Source: Rhizobium sp. L1K21
GTDB taxonomy: Bacteria; Pseudomonadota; Alphaproteobacteria; Rhizobiales; Rhizobiaceae
Direction of reading: 5' to 3'
NCBI RefSeq assembly: GCF_024055895.1
Contig: NZ_JAMXLE010000001.1
Location: forward strand, 186,001 to 250,000
Length of the DNA: 64,000 nt
The notes under the pieces were generated by a model. The model did not search any database. It was not told where the DNA came from and was given only the letters and a program-made list of their open reading frames with translations. Shown here in pieces: positions 17,736-27,213 of the stretch. Every line of letters begins with the position of its first letter. Position 1 is the stretch's first letter. The translations under genes and the position numbers were made by a program.

Positions 17736-20708
17736 ATGAAAAAAGGCGATCATCTCTTTCTTGTCGACGGGTCCGGTTTCATCTTCCGTGCCTTTCACGC
17801 AATTCCTTCGCTCAGCCGCAAATCGGACGGGCTGCCGGTCAATGCGGTTTCGGGTTTCTGCAACATGTTGTGGAAGCTTCTCGTCGATGCGCGTGACACA
17901 TCCGTTGGGGTGACTCCAACCCATTTCGCCGTCATTTTCGACCACTCGTCCAAGACATTTCGCAACGAGCTTTATCCGGAATACAAGGCCAATCGCACGG
18001 CACCGCCTGAAGACCTCATTCCCCAGTTCGGGCTGATTAGAAAGGCCACGGCGGCCTTCAACCTTCCGTGTATCGAGATGGCCGGCTTTGAGGCCGATGA
18101 CCTGATTGCCACCTATGCCCGCCAAGCCGAGGCGGCGGGTGCGGATGTCACCATCATCTCGTCCGACAAGGACCTCATGCAGCTTGTGACCAAGAACGTG
18201 CATATGTATGATGCGATGAAGGATCGGCAGATTTCGATCCCCGAGGTCATCGAGAAATGGGGCGTGCCGCCGGAAAAGATGATCGACCTGCAGGCCATGA
18301 CCGGCGATTCGACCGATAATGTTCCCGGCATTCCCGGCATTGGTCCCAAGACGGCGGCGCAGCTTCTGGAGGAGTTTGGCGATCTCGATACCCTTCTGGA
18401 GCGGGCCGAGGAAATCAAGCAGAACAAGCGCCGCGAAAATATCATTGCAAACCGGGAACTTGCGAAAATCTCGCGCCAACTCGTCACGTTGCGCACCGAT
18501 ACGCCTGTCGAGGTGCCGATCAGCGATTTTGAACTTCACCCGCAGGACGGGGCGAAGCTGATCGCCTTTCTGAAAGCCATGGAGTTCAACACGCTGACGC
18601 GGCGCGTGGCGGAAGCAACGGAAACGGATGCTTCGGCTATTGAAGCCGCCCATGTTGACGTGGAATGGGGCGCGGATGCACATGGACCGGACCTCGACAA
18701 GGGCGATGCGCCGGACACGCCGCCGCCTTCGGTTGTCGCGGCGAAGGCTGCTGCGATCAGTGCAGGCGATACCGAAGGTTTCAAGCCTGCCGACCTTGCG
18801 GCGGCGCGTGCGGAACGCTTTGCAGCGTTGCCCATCGACCACTCGGCTTACGAGACAATTGTGGATGTGACGGCGCTGGAGGCGTTTATCGCGCTGGCGC
18901 AGGAAACGGGCATTGTCTGTTTTGACACGGAAACCACGTCGCTTGATCCCATGCAGGCCGAGCTTGCGGGCTTTTCGCTGGCCGTTGCCGACAATGGAGA
19001 GAATCCGGAGGGGACGAAAATCCGTGCAGCTTACGTTCCTGTCGGTCATAAAGCCGGGCAGGGCGATCTGCTGGGTGGCGGGCTCGTGGAGGGGCAAATC
19101 CCGCTCGGCAAGGCGCTCGATGTGTTGAAGCCGCTGCTTGAGGATACGTCCGTTCTCAAGATCGCGCACAACATGAAATATGACTGGCTGGTGATGAAGC
19201 GGCACGGCATTTCGATTGCCGGTTTCGACGACACGATGCTGATCTCTTATGTGCTCGATGCCGGCAAGGGCGGGCAGGGCATGGATGCGCTGTCTGAAAA
19301 GTGGCTCGGCCATAAGCCGATCCCCTTCAAGGATGTCGCCGGTTCGGGCAAATCCGCCGTCACGTTTGATTTCGTCGATATCCAGCGGGCGACGGCTTAC
19401 GCGGCTGAAGATGTGGATGTGACGTTGCGGCTCTGGATGGTGTTGAAGCCGCGACTGGCGGCGGAAGGTTTGACCCGCGTTTACGAGCGCCTGGAGCGTC
19501 CGCTGGTCAGCGTTCTGGCACTGATGGAAGAGCGCGGCATTTCGGTCGACCGGCAAATTCTCTCCCGGCTTTCCGGTGAGCTGGCGCAAAGTGCCGCGGC
19601 TCTGGAGGATGAAATTCAGGGCTTGGCCGGTGAGAGCTTCAATCCCGGTTCGCCGAAACAGCTTGGCGATATTCTGTTCGGCAAGATGGGACTCCCCGGT
19701 GGCAATAAGACGAAGACCGGCCAGTGGTCGACCTCTGCACAGGTGCTGGAGGATCTCGCCGCTGAAGGCCATGAATTGCCGCGCAAGATCGTTGACTGGC
19801 GGCAGATCACCAAGCTCAAATCCACTTATACGGATGCGCTGCCGGGCTATATTCACGCCGAGACCAAGCGGGTTCACACCTCTTATTCGCTGGCGTCCAC
19901 CACGACAGGGCGTCTTTCGTCTTCCGAGCCCAACCTGCAAAATATTCCCGTTCGTACGGCCGAAGGCCGCAAGATCAGGACGGCCTTTATTGCGTCGCCC
20001 GGCCACAAGCTGATTTCTGCCGACTATAGCCAGATCGAGTTGCGGGTGCTCGCCCATGTTGCCGATATTCCGCAGCTGCGGCAGGCTTTTGCCGATGGTG
20101 TGGACATTCACGCGATGACGGCGTCGGAAATGTTCGGCGTGCCGGTCGAGGGCATGCCGGGCGAAGTGCGCCGCCGCGCCAAGGCGATCAATTTCGGCAT
20201 CATCTACGGCATATCCGCCTTCGGTCTGGCGAACCAGCTGGGCATCGCGCGCGGTGAGGCGGGCGACTACATCAAGAAATATTTCGAGCGTTTTCCCGGC
20301 ATTCGCGACTATATGGAATCGACGAAGGCCTTTGCCCGCGAGCATGGCTATGTGGAAACGATCTTCGGGCGGCGCGCGCACTATCCGGAGATCAAATCCT
20401 CGCAGCCTTCGCTCAGAGCCTTCAACGAGCGTGCGGCGATCAACGCGCCGATCCAGGGTTCGGCGGCCGATATCATTCGCCGCGCCATGGTGCGCATGGA
20501 TGAGGTTCTGGCGACGGCCAAGCTTGGCGCGCAGATGCTTCTGCAGGTGCACGACGAACTGATTTTCGAGGTTGAAGATGCAGAGGTCGAAAAGACCATC
20601 CCCATTGTCGTCGAGGCCATGGAAAATGCGGCCTTTCCGGCGATCAACATGAAGGTGCCGCTGAAGGTGGATGCGCGGGCCGCACATAATTGGGACGAGG
20701 CCCACTGA
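17736..20708 (+). CDS. polA: DNA polymerase I
   Basis: A 990-residue polymerase for Okazaki-fragment maturation and repair. The 5'-nuclease domain comes first (LVDGSGFIFRAFHAIP, then GFEADDLIATYA and IPGIGPKTAAQLL). The 3'-5' exonuclease domain keeps its acidic motif (CFDTETTSLDP), so proofreading is likely intact. The polymerase domain has DYSQIELRVLAHV, RRRAKAINFGIIYGIS and QVHDELIFEVED. I start at ATG 17736 (MKKGDHLFLVDG), where homology begins; the frame is open 18 codons further up but that part looks non-coding. No good Shine-Dalgarno is visible before this ATG. Confidence 0.97.
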   Translation: MKKGDHLFLVDGSGFIFRAFHAIPSLSRKSDGLPVNAVSGFCNMLWKLLVDARDTSVGVTPTHFAVIFDHSSKTFRNELYPEYKANRTAPPEDLIPQFGLIRKATAAFNLPCIEMAGFEADDLIATYARQAEAAGADVTIISSDKDLMQLVTKNVHMYDAMKDRQISIPEVIEKWGVPPEKMIDLQAMTGDSTDNVPGIPGIGPKTAAQLLEEFGDLDTLLERAEEIKQNKRRENIIANRELAKISRQLVTLRTDTPVEVPISDFELHPQDGAKLIAFLKAMEFNTLTRRVAEATETDASAIEAAHVDVEWGADAHGPDLDKGDAPDTPPPSVVAAKAAAISAGDTEGFKPADLAAARAERFAALPIDHSAYETIVDVTALEAFIALAQETGIVCFDTETTSLDPMQAELAGFSLAVADNGENPEGTKIRAAYVPVGHKAGQGDLLGGGLVEGQIPLGKALDVLKPLLEDTSVLKIAHNMKYDWLVMKRHGISIAGFDDTMLISYVLDAGKGGQGMDALSEKWLGHKPIPFKDVAGSGKSAVTFDFVDIQRATAYAAEDVDVTLRLWMVLKPRLAAEGLTRVYERLERPLVSVLALMEERGISVDRQILSRLSGELAQSAAALEDEIQGLAGESFNPGSPKQLGDILFGKMGLPGGNKTKTGQWSTSAQVLEDLAAEGHELPRKIVDWRQITKLKSTYTDALPGYIHAETKRVHTSYSLASTTTGRLSSSEPNLQNIPVRTAEGRKIRTAFIASPGHKLISADYSQIELRVLAHVADIPQLRQAFADGVDIHAMTASEMFGVPVEGMPGEVRRRAKAINFGIIYGISAFGLANQLGIARGEAGDYIKKYFERFPGIRDYMESTKAFAREHGYVETIFGRRAHYPEIKSSQPSLRAFNERAAINAPIQGSAADIIRRAMVRMDEVLATAKLGAQMLLQVHDELIFEVEDAEVEKTIPIVVEAMENAAFPAINMKVPLKVDARAAHNWDEAH

Positions 20709-20716
20709 TCTTCGGC

Positions 20717-21934
20717 TCATAGCGCCTCGGCCTTGTCGCGTCGGCTGGGCGGAGGGCCGACATAGCGGGCGCGTGGCCGGATCAGCCGGTTTGCGTCCTG
20801 TTGCTCAAAGGCATGGGCAATCCAGCCTGCGGTACGGGCGATGGCAAAGACGACCGTTTCCTGCCCCGGTGGCAGTCCGAACAGATGGGTCATCACCGCC
20901 AGGGCATAGTCGATGGTGGGGAAGAGGCCGGTGCTCTCGCGCACAAGCCGCGGCAGTTCAACGCTTAGGCGTTTTTCTGCGCCTGCTTTGGTGAGCGCTG
21001 AAAGCAGGTTTTCGCCACGGGGATCGCCATTTTCATAAACGGTATGGCCAAAACCGGGGAAGCCCTCGCCCAACGACACCCGCTCGCGAATGCCGGATTC
21101 TATGTCGACTTCTGCCATCTGATGAAGCAGCCGGGCCGCAAGCGGGCCTTGGCCGCCATGGCGCGGGCCTTTGACGGCTGCGAGCCCCGCAGCTGTTGCA
21201 TCATAAAGATTGATGCCAGTGGAGGTGGCGCAGCGCACCGTGTAGGCGGAGGCATTCAGTTCGTGTTCGGCGAGCAGAACAAGTGCGCGGCGGATCAGGT
21301 CCTGATGCGTTTTCTCGGTGATGTCCCAGGTTCGGGCAATCTGCAGGTGGATCGGGTCGCCGGATGGCTCGGTCCCGAGGCAGGCGGCGGCGACAAGCCG
21401 CATGACGCGGGCACCGGCTTCAGCACGGCCTTCTTCCGAGCGGTTGAAGGCGCGCATGTCGGCTTCGCCGCCGAGGGCGGCGAGGGCTATGGCGCGGCTT
21501 AAAGGAGCGGCGTCCTTCAGGGCGTTTCGGACCGCGCAAATGGCTGGGTTCGATGGCGGAAGGTTGCGGGCGGTAAAGGGGTTGGAGCCTGAAAAGCCCC
21601 AAAGCAATGTCGCTGTTTCTTCAAGCGTCGCGTGCTCTGCCAACCGGGTTGCGAGGGCTCCGCGGTAAAGCGGGCCTTCTGCGGTGATAGTTGAAATCGC
21701 CGAATCGAGAACGGAGCCGTCGCTACCATTGCCTTTGTTTTCAGAGCCAGGCGCTCTTTTGTCTTTGAGGGCCCGCACATCCTCTGCGCGGTAACGCTTG
21801 ATGCGCGAATCCGAGGTGGGTTCGGAGCGGATGACCCCGCGGCTGACATAGGCATAGAGCGTTGCCGTGGAGATGGAGAGCTCGGCAGCGGCTTCGCGGG
21901 CGGTGAGATAGAGAGTGTCGGCTTCTTTATTCAT
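20717..21934 (-). CDS. Citrate-synthase-family protein with N-terminal HTH domain
   Basis: A 405-residue fusion. Residues 1-60 form a MerR/excisionase-like winged helix (LTAREAAAELSISTATLYAYVSRG). The rest is a citrate synthase fold with the motifs KGPRHGG, GFGHTVYENGDPRG and FPTIDYALAVM, which hold counterparts of the His-His-Asp catalytic set. It may be a DNA-binding enzyme or a sensor that uses the synthase fold to bind acyl-CoA or an oxoacid (inference). ATG 21934 is preferred over the start 18 bases upstream. It is divergent from a second citrate-synthase gene, with palindromes in the shared promoter region, and its stop converges with polA 8 bases away. Confidence 0.88.
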   Translation of the reverse strand: MNKEADTLYLTAREAAAELSISTATLYAYVSRGVIRSEPTSDSRIKRYRAEDVRALKDKRAPGSENKGNGSDGSVLDSAISTITAEGPLYRGALATRLAEHATLEETATLLWGFSGSNPFTARNLPPSNPAICAVRNALKDAAPLSRAIALAALGGEADMRAFNRSEEGRAEAGARVMRLVAAACLGTEPSGDPIHLQIARTWDITEKTHQDLIRRALVLLAEHELNASAYTVRCATSTGINLYDATAAGLAAVKGPRHGGQGPLAARLLHQMAEVDIESGIRERVSLGEGFPGFGHTVYENGDPRGENLLSALTKAGAEKRLSVELPRLVRESTGLFPTIDYALAVMTHLFGLPPGQETVVFAIARTAGWIAHAFEQQDANRLIRPRARYVGPPPSRRDKAEAL

Positions 21935-21935
21935 A

Positions 21936-21963
21936 TTGATTACATTAATCAAGATTGATCAAT
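21936..21963. promoter_or_regulatory. Two palindromes between divergent citrate synthase genes
   Basis: TTGATTA-CAT-TAATCAA (21936-21952) and the perfect palindrome ATTGATCAAT (21954-21963) lie side by side immediately before the HTH-citrate synthase start and 53 bases before the other start. Both share the TTGAT/ATCAA half-site. They look like operators, most simply for the HTH domain of the adjacent protein (inference). Confidence 0.55.
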
Positions 21964-22016
21964 ATGAAAAGCGGTGCATGCTTGCCCCATGACATTTGCA
22001 GGAAGGAGCATGTTCC

Positions 22017-23111
22017 ATGACGCTTCAGGTGAACCCGGTTACCGGACTTGACGGTGTGATTGCCGCTGAAACGGCGCTGTCCCATGTTGATGGCGAGAAG
22101 GGCGAATTGATTATCGGCGGAGCCTCTGTGGGCGATATTGCCTTTGCCGAGGACTTCGAGGCACTCGCCGCGCGCCTTTGGGTGCTGGCCGATGGATCGC
22201 AGCGCGATGCTGGCGACGCGCGCCGGCTGATCGGCATGGCACGGGTGCGGGCCTTTGAAAGGCTCTCCGCCGTCTTGCCGGCAACGGATGGACTGCCGAT
22301 GGTTGACGCCTTTCGGGCTGCTCTGGCCGCGATGGCGCCCGACGACGATCTCCCCGATGAAATCTTGCTGACAGGGGCGATGGGCGTGGTTGCCGCCGCC
22401 CTTGTTCGCAGCCGCAATGGCGAGCGACTGATTGCGCCTGATCCCGAACTCGGTCATGCCGCGGACATTTTGCGGATGCTGCGCGGCATGCAGGCGCATG
22501 AAAGCGAAGTGGCAGGCTTGAATGCCTATCTGGTGACGGTTTCCGACCACGGCATGAATGCCTCCACATTTGCAGGTCGCGTGGTTGCCTCCACCGGGGC
22601 CAGTCCCTTCATGGCCATCACAGCGGCCTATTGTGCGCTCAGCGGGCCGCTGCATGGTGGCGCGCCGGAGCCGGTTTTGAATATGCTCGATGCCATCGGT
22701 TCGGCAGACAATATCGCACCGTGGATCGATGCCGCCCTTTCGCGCGGCGAGCGGCTGATGGGGTTCGGTCACAGGATATACCGCGTGCGTGATCCGCGCG
22801 CCGACGTGTTGAAGACGGCTTTTGAGCGGCTGGAAGGTGCCGTTCGGGACATGAACCTGGCCGCGCAGGTGGAGGCCTATGCGCGCAAGGCGCTGGAAGC
22901 GCACAAGCCGGACCGCAAGCTTGATACCAATGTTGAATTCTACACCGCCATTCTGCTGGACGCGCTGAAGATCCCCCGGCAGGCCTTCACGCCAATCTTT
23001 GCCGCAGCGCGGGTGGTGGGCTGGACGGCGCATGCGCTGGAACAGCAGTACAAGGGGCGGCTTCTGCGGCCTGCATCGCTCTATGTGGGACCGATGCCGG
23101 CCAAGCGCTGA
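22017..23111 (+). CDS. Citrate synthase / 2-methylcitrate synthase family enzyme
   Basis: A 364-residue member of the citrate synthase family. It condenses acetyl-CoA or propionyl-CoA with oxaloacetate if it acts like its relatives. Key motifs are SDHGMNASTF, GPLHGG, GFGHRIYRVRDPR and LDTNVEFYTAILLD, so the catalytic His, His and Asp are present. It is shorter than the standard 430-residue hexameric enzyme, suggesting a secondary isozyme. GGAAGGAG sits 8 bases before ATG 22017. It is divergent from the HTH-fused paralogue and probably shares regulation with it. Confidence 0.9.
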   Translation: MTLQVNPVTGLDGVIAAETALSHVDGEKGELIIGGASVGDIAFAEDFEALAARLWVLADGSQRDAGDARRLIGMARVRAFERLSAVLPATDGLPMVDAFRAALAAMAPDDDLPDEILLTGAMGVVAAALVRSRNGERLIAPDPELGHAADILRMLRGMQAHESEVAGLNAYLVTVSDHGMNASTFAGRVVASTGASPFMAITAAYCALSGPLHGGAPEPVLNMLDAIGSADNIAPWIDAALSRGERLMGFGHRIYRVRDPRADVLKTAFERLEGAVRDMNLAAQVEAYARKALEAHKPDRKLDTNVEFYTAILLDALKIPRQAFTPIFAAARVVGWTAHALEQQYKGRLLRPASLYVGPMPAKR

Positions 23112-23207
23112 GAGGCGTCGAATTGTGTAAAGCGGTTGCGTTCCGCCAAGGCCGGTTGAGCTTGCCTGCGTTTGCTGCAATGATTTGCCCATTGCAAGGA
23201 GGCAAGC

Positions 23208-24431
23208 TTGACCGGACTTCAAAATTGGCAAAACCGCCCATTTCACCGCAATTGGCTCATGGGCCAGGCTGAAGCGTTGCTGGACTTTTTCGGGCCTGTG
23301 ACGATCGACCCGAAGGGCGGGTTCTTCGATCTCGGGCGCGATGGCCAGCCGATCGACACGCCGCGCCAGCTGCATGTGACGACGCGCATGGTGCATTGTC
23401 ACGTCGTTGGCCATCTTCTCGGGCTGCCCGGCTCGGCGGAGATGATCGACCACGGCATGCGCTTCCTGAAAGAGGGTCACAGGGATTCCGCGCATGGCGG
23501 CTATCTCTGGTCGTTGAAGGATGGCGCACCGGCTGACGACACCAAGCAGGCTTATGGCCACGCCTTCGTGCTTCTGGCGGCTTCCAGTGCCAAATTGGCC
23601 GGTCACCCGTTGGCCGACACGATCCTGACGGATGTCACCGAGGTTTTGGAAACCCGTTTCTGGGAGGAGGCTTACGGGGCCGTCTCGGAGGAATATCGGC
23701 GCGACTGGTCGCCGATTTCGGATTATCGCGGGCAGAACTCCAACATGCACCTGACCGAAGCGCTGATGGCGGCTTTCGAGGCGACGGGCGACAAGACCTA
23801 TATCGAAAAGGCCAAGCGCATCGCGCGCCTCATCATTGGCACTCATGCCGCCTCGCTGGATTATCGCGTAGCCGAGCATTTCAATGCGAAATGGGAGCTG
23901 GACAACGACTATTCCGGCGATGAAATGTTCCGGCCGTCGGGTTCCACACCGGGCCACTGGCTGGAATGGGCAAGGCTTTGCCTGCAGCTTTATGTGCTCG
24001 ACGGGAAGGGCGAGGTGTGGCTGAAAGATGCCGCCGCCGCCCTTTTCCACCAGTCCATTGCTTTGGGCTGGGATGAGGTTCACGGCGGATTTTTCTACAC
24101 GCTCGATTGGAAGAACAATCCGCGCACACGTGAAAAGCTCTGGTGGCCCGTTTGCGAAGGGATTGGTGCGGCGGCTTTTCTCAATGCTCATGTGCCATCC
24201 GAATTCCACGAGCGCTGGTATCGAAAATTGTGGGATTTTGCAGCCGCCCACCTGCTGGACAGGGAATTTGGCGGCTGGCATCCCGAGCTTTCGGAAGACC
24301 TGCGCCCCACGTCGCGGCTTTTCACCGGCAAGCCGGACATTTACCACGCCTTTCAAGCCTGCCTCATTCCGCTTTATCCCGCCGAGGGCAGTTTGACGGC
24401 GATGATTTTGGAGGAGAATGCTGGGGGCTGA
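23208..24431 (+). CDS. AGE-family sugar isomerase (mannose / sulfoquinovose isomerase-like)
   Basis: A 407-residue (alpha/alpha)6-barrel enzyme of the N-acylglucosamine 2-epimerase superfamily (YihS-like group). Conserved pieces include TRMVHCH, DDTKQAYGHAFVLLA, NSNMHLTEAL, GHWLEWARL and GKPDIYHAFQACLIPL, which supply the two catalytic histidines of the aldose-ketose isomerases. Mannose to fructose isomerisation is the likeliest activity, since Agrobacterium mannose isomerases are known in this family. The start is TTG 23208 with AAGGAGG 5 bases upstream. A stable intergenic repeat region follows. Confidence 0.9.
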   Translation: MTGLQNWQNRPFHRNWLMGQAEALLDFFGPVTIDPKGGFFDLGRDGQPIDTPRQLHVTTRMVHCHVVGHLLGLPGSAEMIDHGMRFLKEGHRDSAHGGYLWSLKDGAPADDTKQAYGHAFVLLAASSAKLAGHPLADTILTDVTEVLETRFWEEAYGAVSEEYRRDWSPISDYRGQNSNMHLTEALMAAFEATGDKTYIEKAKRIARLIIGTHAASLDYRVAEHFNAKWELDNDYSGDEMFRPSGSTPGHWLEWARLCLQLYVLDGKGEVWLKDAAAALFHQSIALGWDEVHGGFFYTLDWKNNPRTREKLWWPVCEGIGAAAFLNAHVPSEFHERWYRKLWDFAAAHLLDREFGGWHPELSEDLRPTSRLFTGKPDIYHAFQACLIPLYPAEGSLTAMILEENAGG

Positions 24432-25206
24432 GTTCGCCGGGTTTGCATCAATAGCATGTTCGTTTGATCATCCGGTTGCGTGTGGTCCCTCATCCGTCCC
24501 TTCGGGCCATCGCTCTTCTCCCTCGTCATGGTCGGGCTTGCCCCGACCATTCGTCCGCAAGCTTTTGTTTGGATCCTCGGCTCAAGGCCGAGGATGACGG
24601 GGGAGGTGGTTGGCGCGTGTCAAACAACGTTCTTCCCTCTTTCCTGCACCTCAACCCCGGCAAGCTGATCGCTTCCGGGTTACGCGGTATTCTCTGGCTT
24701 CGATCCTCACTCAGGATCGGATGGGGCGTTTTGTGCGCCACATTGTAGTTTAGTTATGATGCGCACAAAGCGCCCCGCCTTCAGTTGTTTTTGAATTGCA
24801 AACTTGGTGATCAACGCCCGGTTCTCCATCCACTCCTTGTGAGGGCTTCAAGACTGGGGCAGCGAACCGTGTCTAAGCTTACGCATGCCATGCATGCACG
24901 TCGAAGGGGGCCTGCCTTGCCCTTGTCTCCGCCGGGTCACCGCTTCTTGCAAAACCCCGGTGCGAACATTCCCGTTTGAATGTCCAATGGCCTCTTCGGC
25001 AAGAGCCCATATCCGAGGCCTGCGTCTGCCCCCGAACCCGGAACCGACCCCGCTCGCCACAGCGCCCTGTGGTGTATCCGTGCGGGACGGGGGTATTATG
25101 GATGGGGTTTGAGAGGGCGGGGATGAAAAAATAGTTATGCGATTGATTTTGCTTGTCTGAGGGCTGCGTTTATCCCCGTTTTGGCGGGGGCGCATGATGA
25201 CCAGCC

Positions 25207-25319
25207 CTCACCCTGAGGAGGCCGAAGGCCGTCTCGAAGGGCGAGGGCGGGTTAGGTTGGCATGGGGCCAGCCTGATCCTTCGAGGGTCGCTACGCTCCC
25301 ACCTCAGGATGAGGCTGGG
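25207..25319. repeat. Long imperfect palindromic repeat, copy 1
   Basis: It runs from CTCACCCTGAGG to CCTCAGGATGAGGCTGGG and includes CGTCTCGAAGGGCGAGGGCG. A second, diverged copy in the same orientation lies at 25524-25651. The two ends are roughly complementary, so each copy can fold on itself. Confidence 0.75.
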
Positions 25320-25409
25320 GGAAATTGGTGCCGTCCCTCGGTCTTCTCTCCTTGTGGAGAGGGTGGCCACCCGCGTCATGCCTCCAGCAAGCGCAAGAAA
25401 ACGTGGGTC

Positions 25410-25492
25410 GGATGGAGAGGTTCTCAACAGTGATTGAGGGAACCCCTCATTGTCACGCTGCGCATGACATTTCTCCCCAAGGGGGGAAAGCC
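25410..25492 (+). repeat. RIME-like element, copy A
   Basis: It has the same three-hairpin plan as copies B (26095-26177) and C (32907-32994). A GGTTCTC...GGGAACC stem is followed by GTCACGCTGCGCATGAC and then a CTCCCCAAGGGGGG stem. The 53-base core at 25440-25492 differs from copy B at only a couple of positions. It resembles the rhizobial intergenic mosaic element RIME1 (established family; assignment by eye). Confidence 0.7.
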
Positions 25493-25523
25493 GGGTCGTG
25501 CTTGCGGCAGCCTCAATGGTGAG

Positions 25524-25651
25524 CCCTCATGCCTCAAGGAGCCGCCTTGGCGGCGTCTCGAAGGGCGAGGGCGGGTTATTTGTACGATAGGGGGGCCAGC
25601 CTCGTCCTTCGAGGCCTCCGCTTTGCTCCGGCACCTCAGGATGAGGCTGGA
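25524..25651. repeat. Long imperfect palindromic repeat, copy 2
   Basis: Second copy of the element at 25207-25319. It shares the blocks GTCTCGAAGGGCGAGGGCGG and CACCTCAGGATGAGGCTGG, with small insertions between them. Confidence 0.75.
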
Positions 25652-26094
25652 GCGGGCTTTGCGCATCCACCCGTCATGCCAGACCTGATCTGGCATCCAG
25701 CCACCGCGCGTCTGCGCGGTGAAAGGACCTTCTTTGTCGCTAAGGAAAAGAGTCTCCTGCGCGAAGGACTTCGCGCTGCTGGATCCCGGATCAAGTCCGG
25801 GATGACGGAGGAGAGTTGGTGCCGCGGTCCTTTCCTCTCCCCTTGTGGGAGAGGTGAGCCGAGCCCCAAGAGCCATAGGCGATTGGTCGGCGCGCTTGGT
25901 GAGGGGTATTTGATTTTGCCCCATAAAGTCTACCCCTCTACCCAAGTGCGTCCAGCGTTCAGCGATTGCTTCACGCGGACTTACTATCCTCTCCCACAAG
26001 GGGAGAGGCCGGGGTGTGTAGCGCGGTCATGCCGGATGTCTTAAATCGGACAAGCGGAAAGGTTTGCTTTTGGCAAGCGCAGGGAAAGATGGTC

Positions 26095-26177
26095 GGATGA
26101 GGGGTTCTCAGGCCCGTTCAGTGGGAACCCCTCATTGTCATGCTGCGCATGACATTTCTCCCCAAGGGGAGAAAGCC
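26095..26177 (+). repeat. RIME-like element, copy B
   Basis: The best preserved of three copies. Stem 1 is GGATGAGGGGTTCTC...GGGAACCCCTCAT, stem 2 is GTCATG-CTGCG-CATGAC (perfect), and stem 3 is TTTCTCCCC-AA-GGGGAGAAA (perfect). It lies about 90 bases past the truB stop. Confidence 0.75.
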
Positions 26178-26270
26178 AGTTCCGCGCTTGTGGGCTCCTC
26201 ATATGGTGGCTGAGGAGCGTTCTTGCTAAGGCGTTGTGAAATAGGCGCCGGGCTTGGCCCGATCCCAGCT

Positions 26271-27200
26271 TTAACCAAATACCCGCTTTGGCCTGAACTC
26301 GCCTTCTTCGATGGCGCCGATGGAGATGAGGTCGCCTTTTAGGGTGGCGTAGGCTTCGGGGGTGGGTAAGGGGGCGTCGCGGCCGCGCAGCAGGATCGGA
26401 TTGCCGGAGCGCAGGCGCCGGGCCTGGTCTTCGGAGACGGGCAGATGGGGCAGTTCGGCAAGTGCTTCGGCGGCAGGGATGAGGAAGGCGTCGAGGGTGG
26501 CGAGGCGTTCGTCCTGATCCTCGATGTCTTCGAGAGCCGTGAGCTTTTCCAATGGCACCAAGCGGTCTTCGCCGAAGGGGGCGACGAGGGTGCGGCGCAG
26601 CTCGGAAATATGGCCGTAGCAGCCAAGATCGCGGCCCATGTCGCGGGCAAGCGAACGCACATAGGTGCCTTTGCCGCATTCGACCTCGAAATGCGCCTTG
26701 TCGGCTTCCGCCTTCAGGAGGGTGAGGCGGTGGACTTCGACTTCGCGAGCCGGGATTTCGACGGTTTCACCCTCGCGGGCCATATCGTAAGCGCGCTCGC
26801 CGGCGATCTTGATCGCCGAAAATTGCGGCGGGATCTGTTCGATCACACCGGTATATTTCGGCAGCAGGGCGCGAATGTCTTCTTCCGTCGGGCGCTTGTC
26901 GCTTGACTGGGTCACATCGCCTTCGAGATCGTCGGTGGCACGCTCTTCACCCCAGCTGACGGTGAACTCGTAAATCTTGCGGCCATCCATGACGTAAGGC
27001 ACGGTCTTGGTGGCATCACCGAGCGCGATCGGCAGCATGCCGGAAGCGAGCGGGTCCAGCGTGCCGGCATGGCCTGCCTTCTGGGCCTTGAAAAGCCACT
27101 TGATCTTGCCGACGGCTTCGGTGGAGCCGTAGTCAAACGGCTTGTCGAGGATGAGCCAGCCCGAAATCGGGCGGCCCTTGGGCTTGCGCTGTCTTGCCAT
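26271..27200 (-). CDS. truB: tRNA pseudouridine(55) synthase TruB
   Basis: A 309-residue enzyme that converts U55 in the T-loop of tRNAs to pseudouridine. The catalytic Asp lies in [16 protein letters not shown] (about residues 40-56). [27 protein letters not shown] and [12 protein letters not shown] are further TruB motifs, and a C-terminal PUA-like part follows. It is the last gene of the rimP-nusA-infB-rbfA-truB order, 13 bases behind rbfA. Confidence 0.97.
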   Translation of the reverse strand: MARQRKPKGRPISGWLILDKPFDYGSTEAVGKIKWLFKAQKAGHAGTLDPLASGMLPIALGDATKTVPYVMDGRKIYEFTVSWGEERATDDLEGDVTQSSDKRPTEEDIRALLPKYTGVIEQIPPQFSAIKIAGERAYDMAREGETVEIPAREVEVHRLTLLKAEADKAHFEVECGKGTYVRSLARDMGRDLGCYGHISELRRTLVAPFGEDRLVPLEKLTALEDIEDQDERLATLDAFLIPAAEALAELPHLPVSEDQARRLRSGNPILLRGRDAPLPTPEAYATLKGDLISIGAIEEGEFRPKRVFG

Positions 27201-27213
27201 GATATTCTTCTTC

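Larger units (their letters stand above)
24432..26270. repeat. Non-coding block of dispersed palindromic repeats
   Basis: No frame in these 1.8 kb looks like a gene. Several elements are visible. A hairpin pairs 24723-24738 with 24761-24776 (15 of 16 bases). Short palindromes of the rhizobial GTC-GGG and CCTCGG...CCGAGG kind occur near 24527-24602, 25674-25700 and 25785-25806. Two copies of a roughly 115-125-base CCTCAGGATGAGG element and two RIME-like elements are listed separately. Open frames here on both strands are by-products of the GC-rich repeats. Confidence 0.8.

Noticed and set aside
17721-20720. 999-codon minus-strand frame opposite polA
   Set aside because: Its composition (Arg/His/Gly-rich, no domains) is that of an antisense shadow of a GC-rich gene; polA itself has all family motifs.
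21945-24356. 803-codon minus-strand frame
   Set aside because: It is a shadow opposite the citrate synthase and AGE isomerase genes, both of which have clear motifs.
25424-26044. Open frames on both strands in the repeat block
   Set aside because: They translate the palindromic repeats and have no ribosome site or family resemblance.
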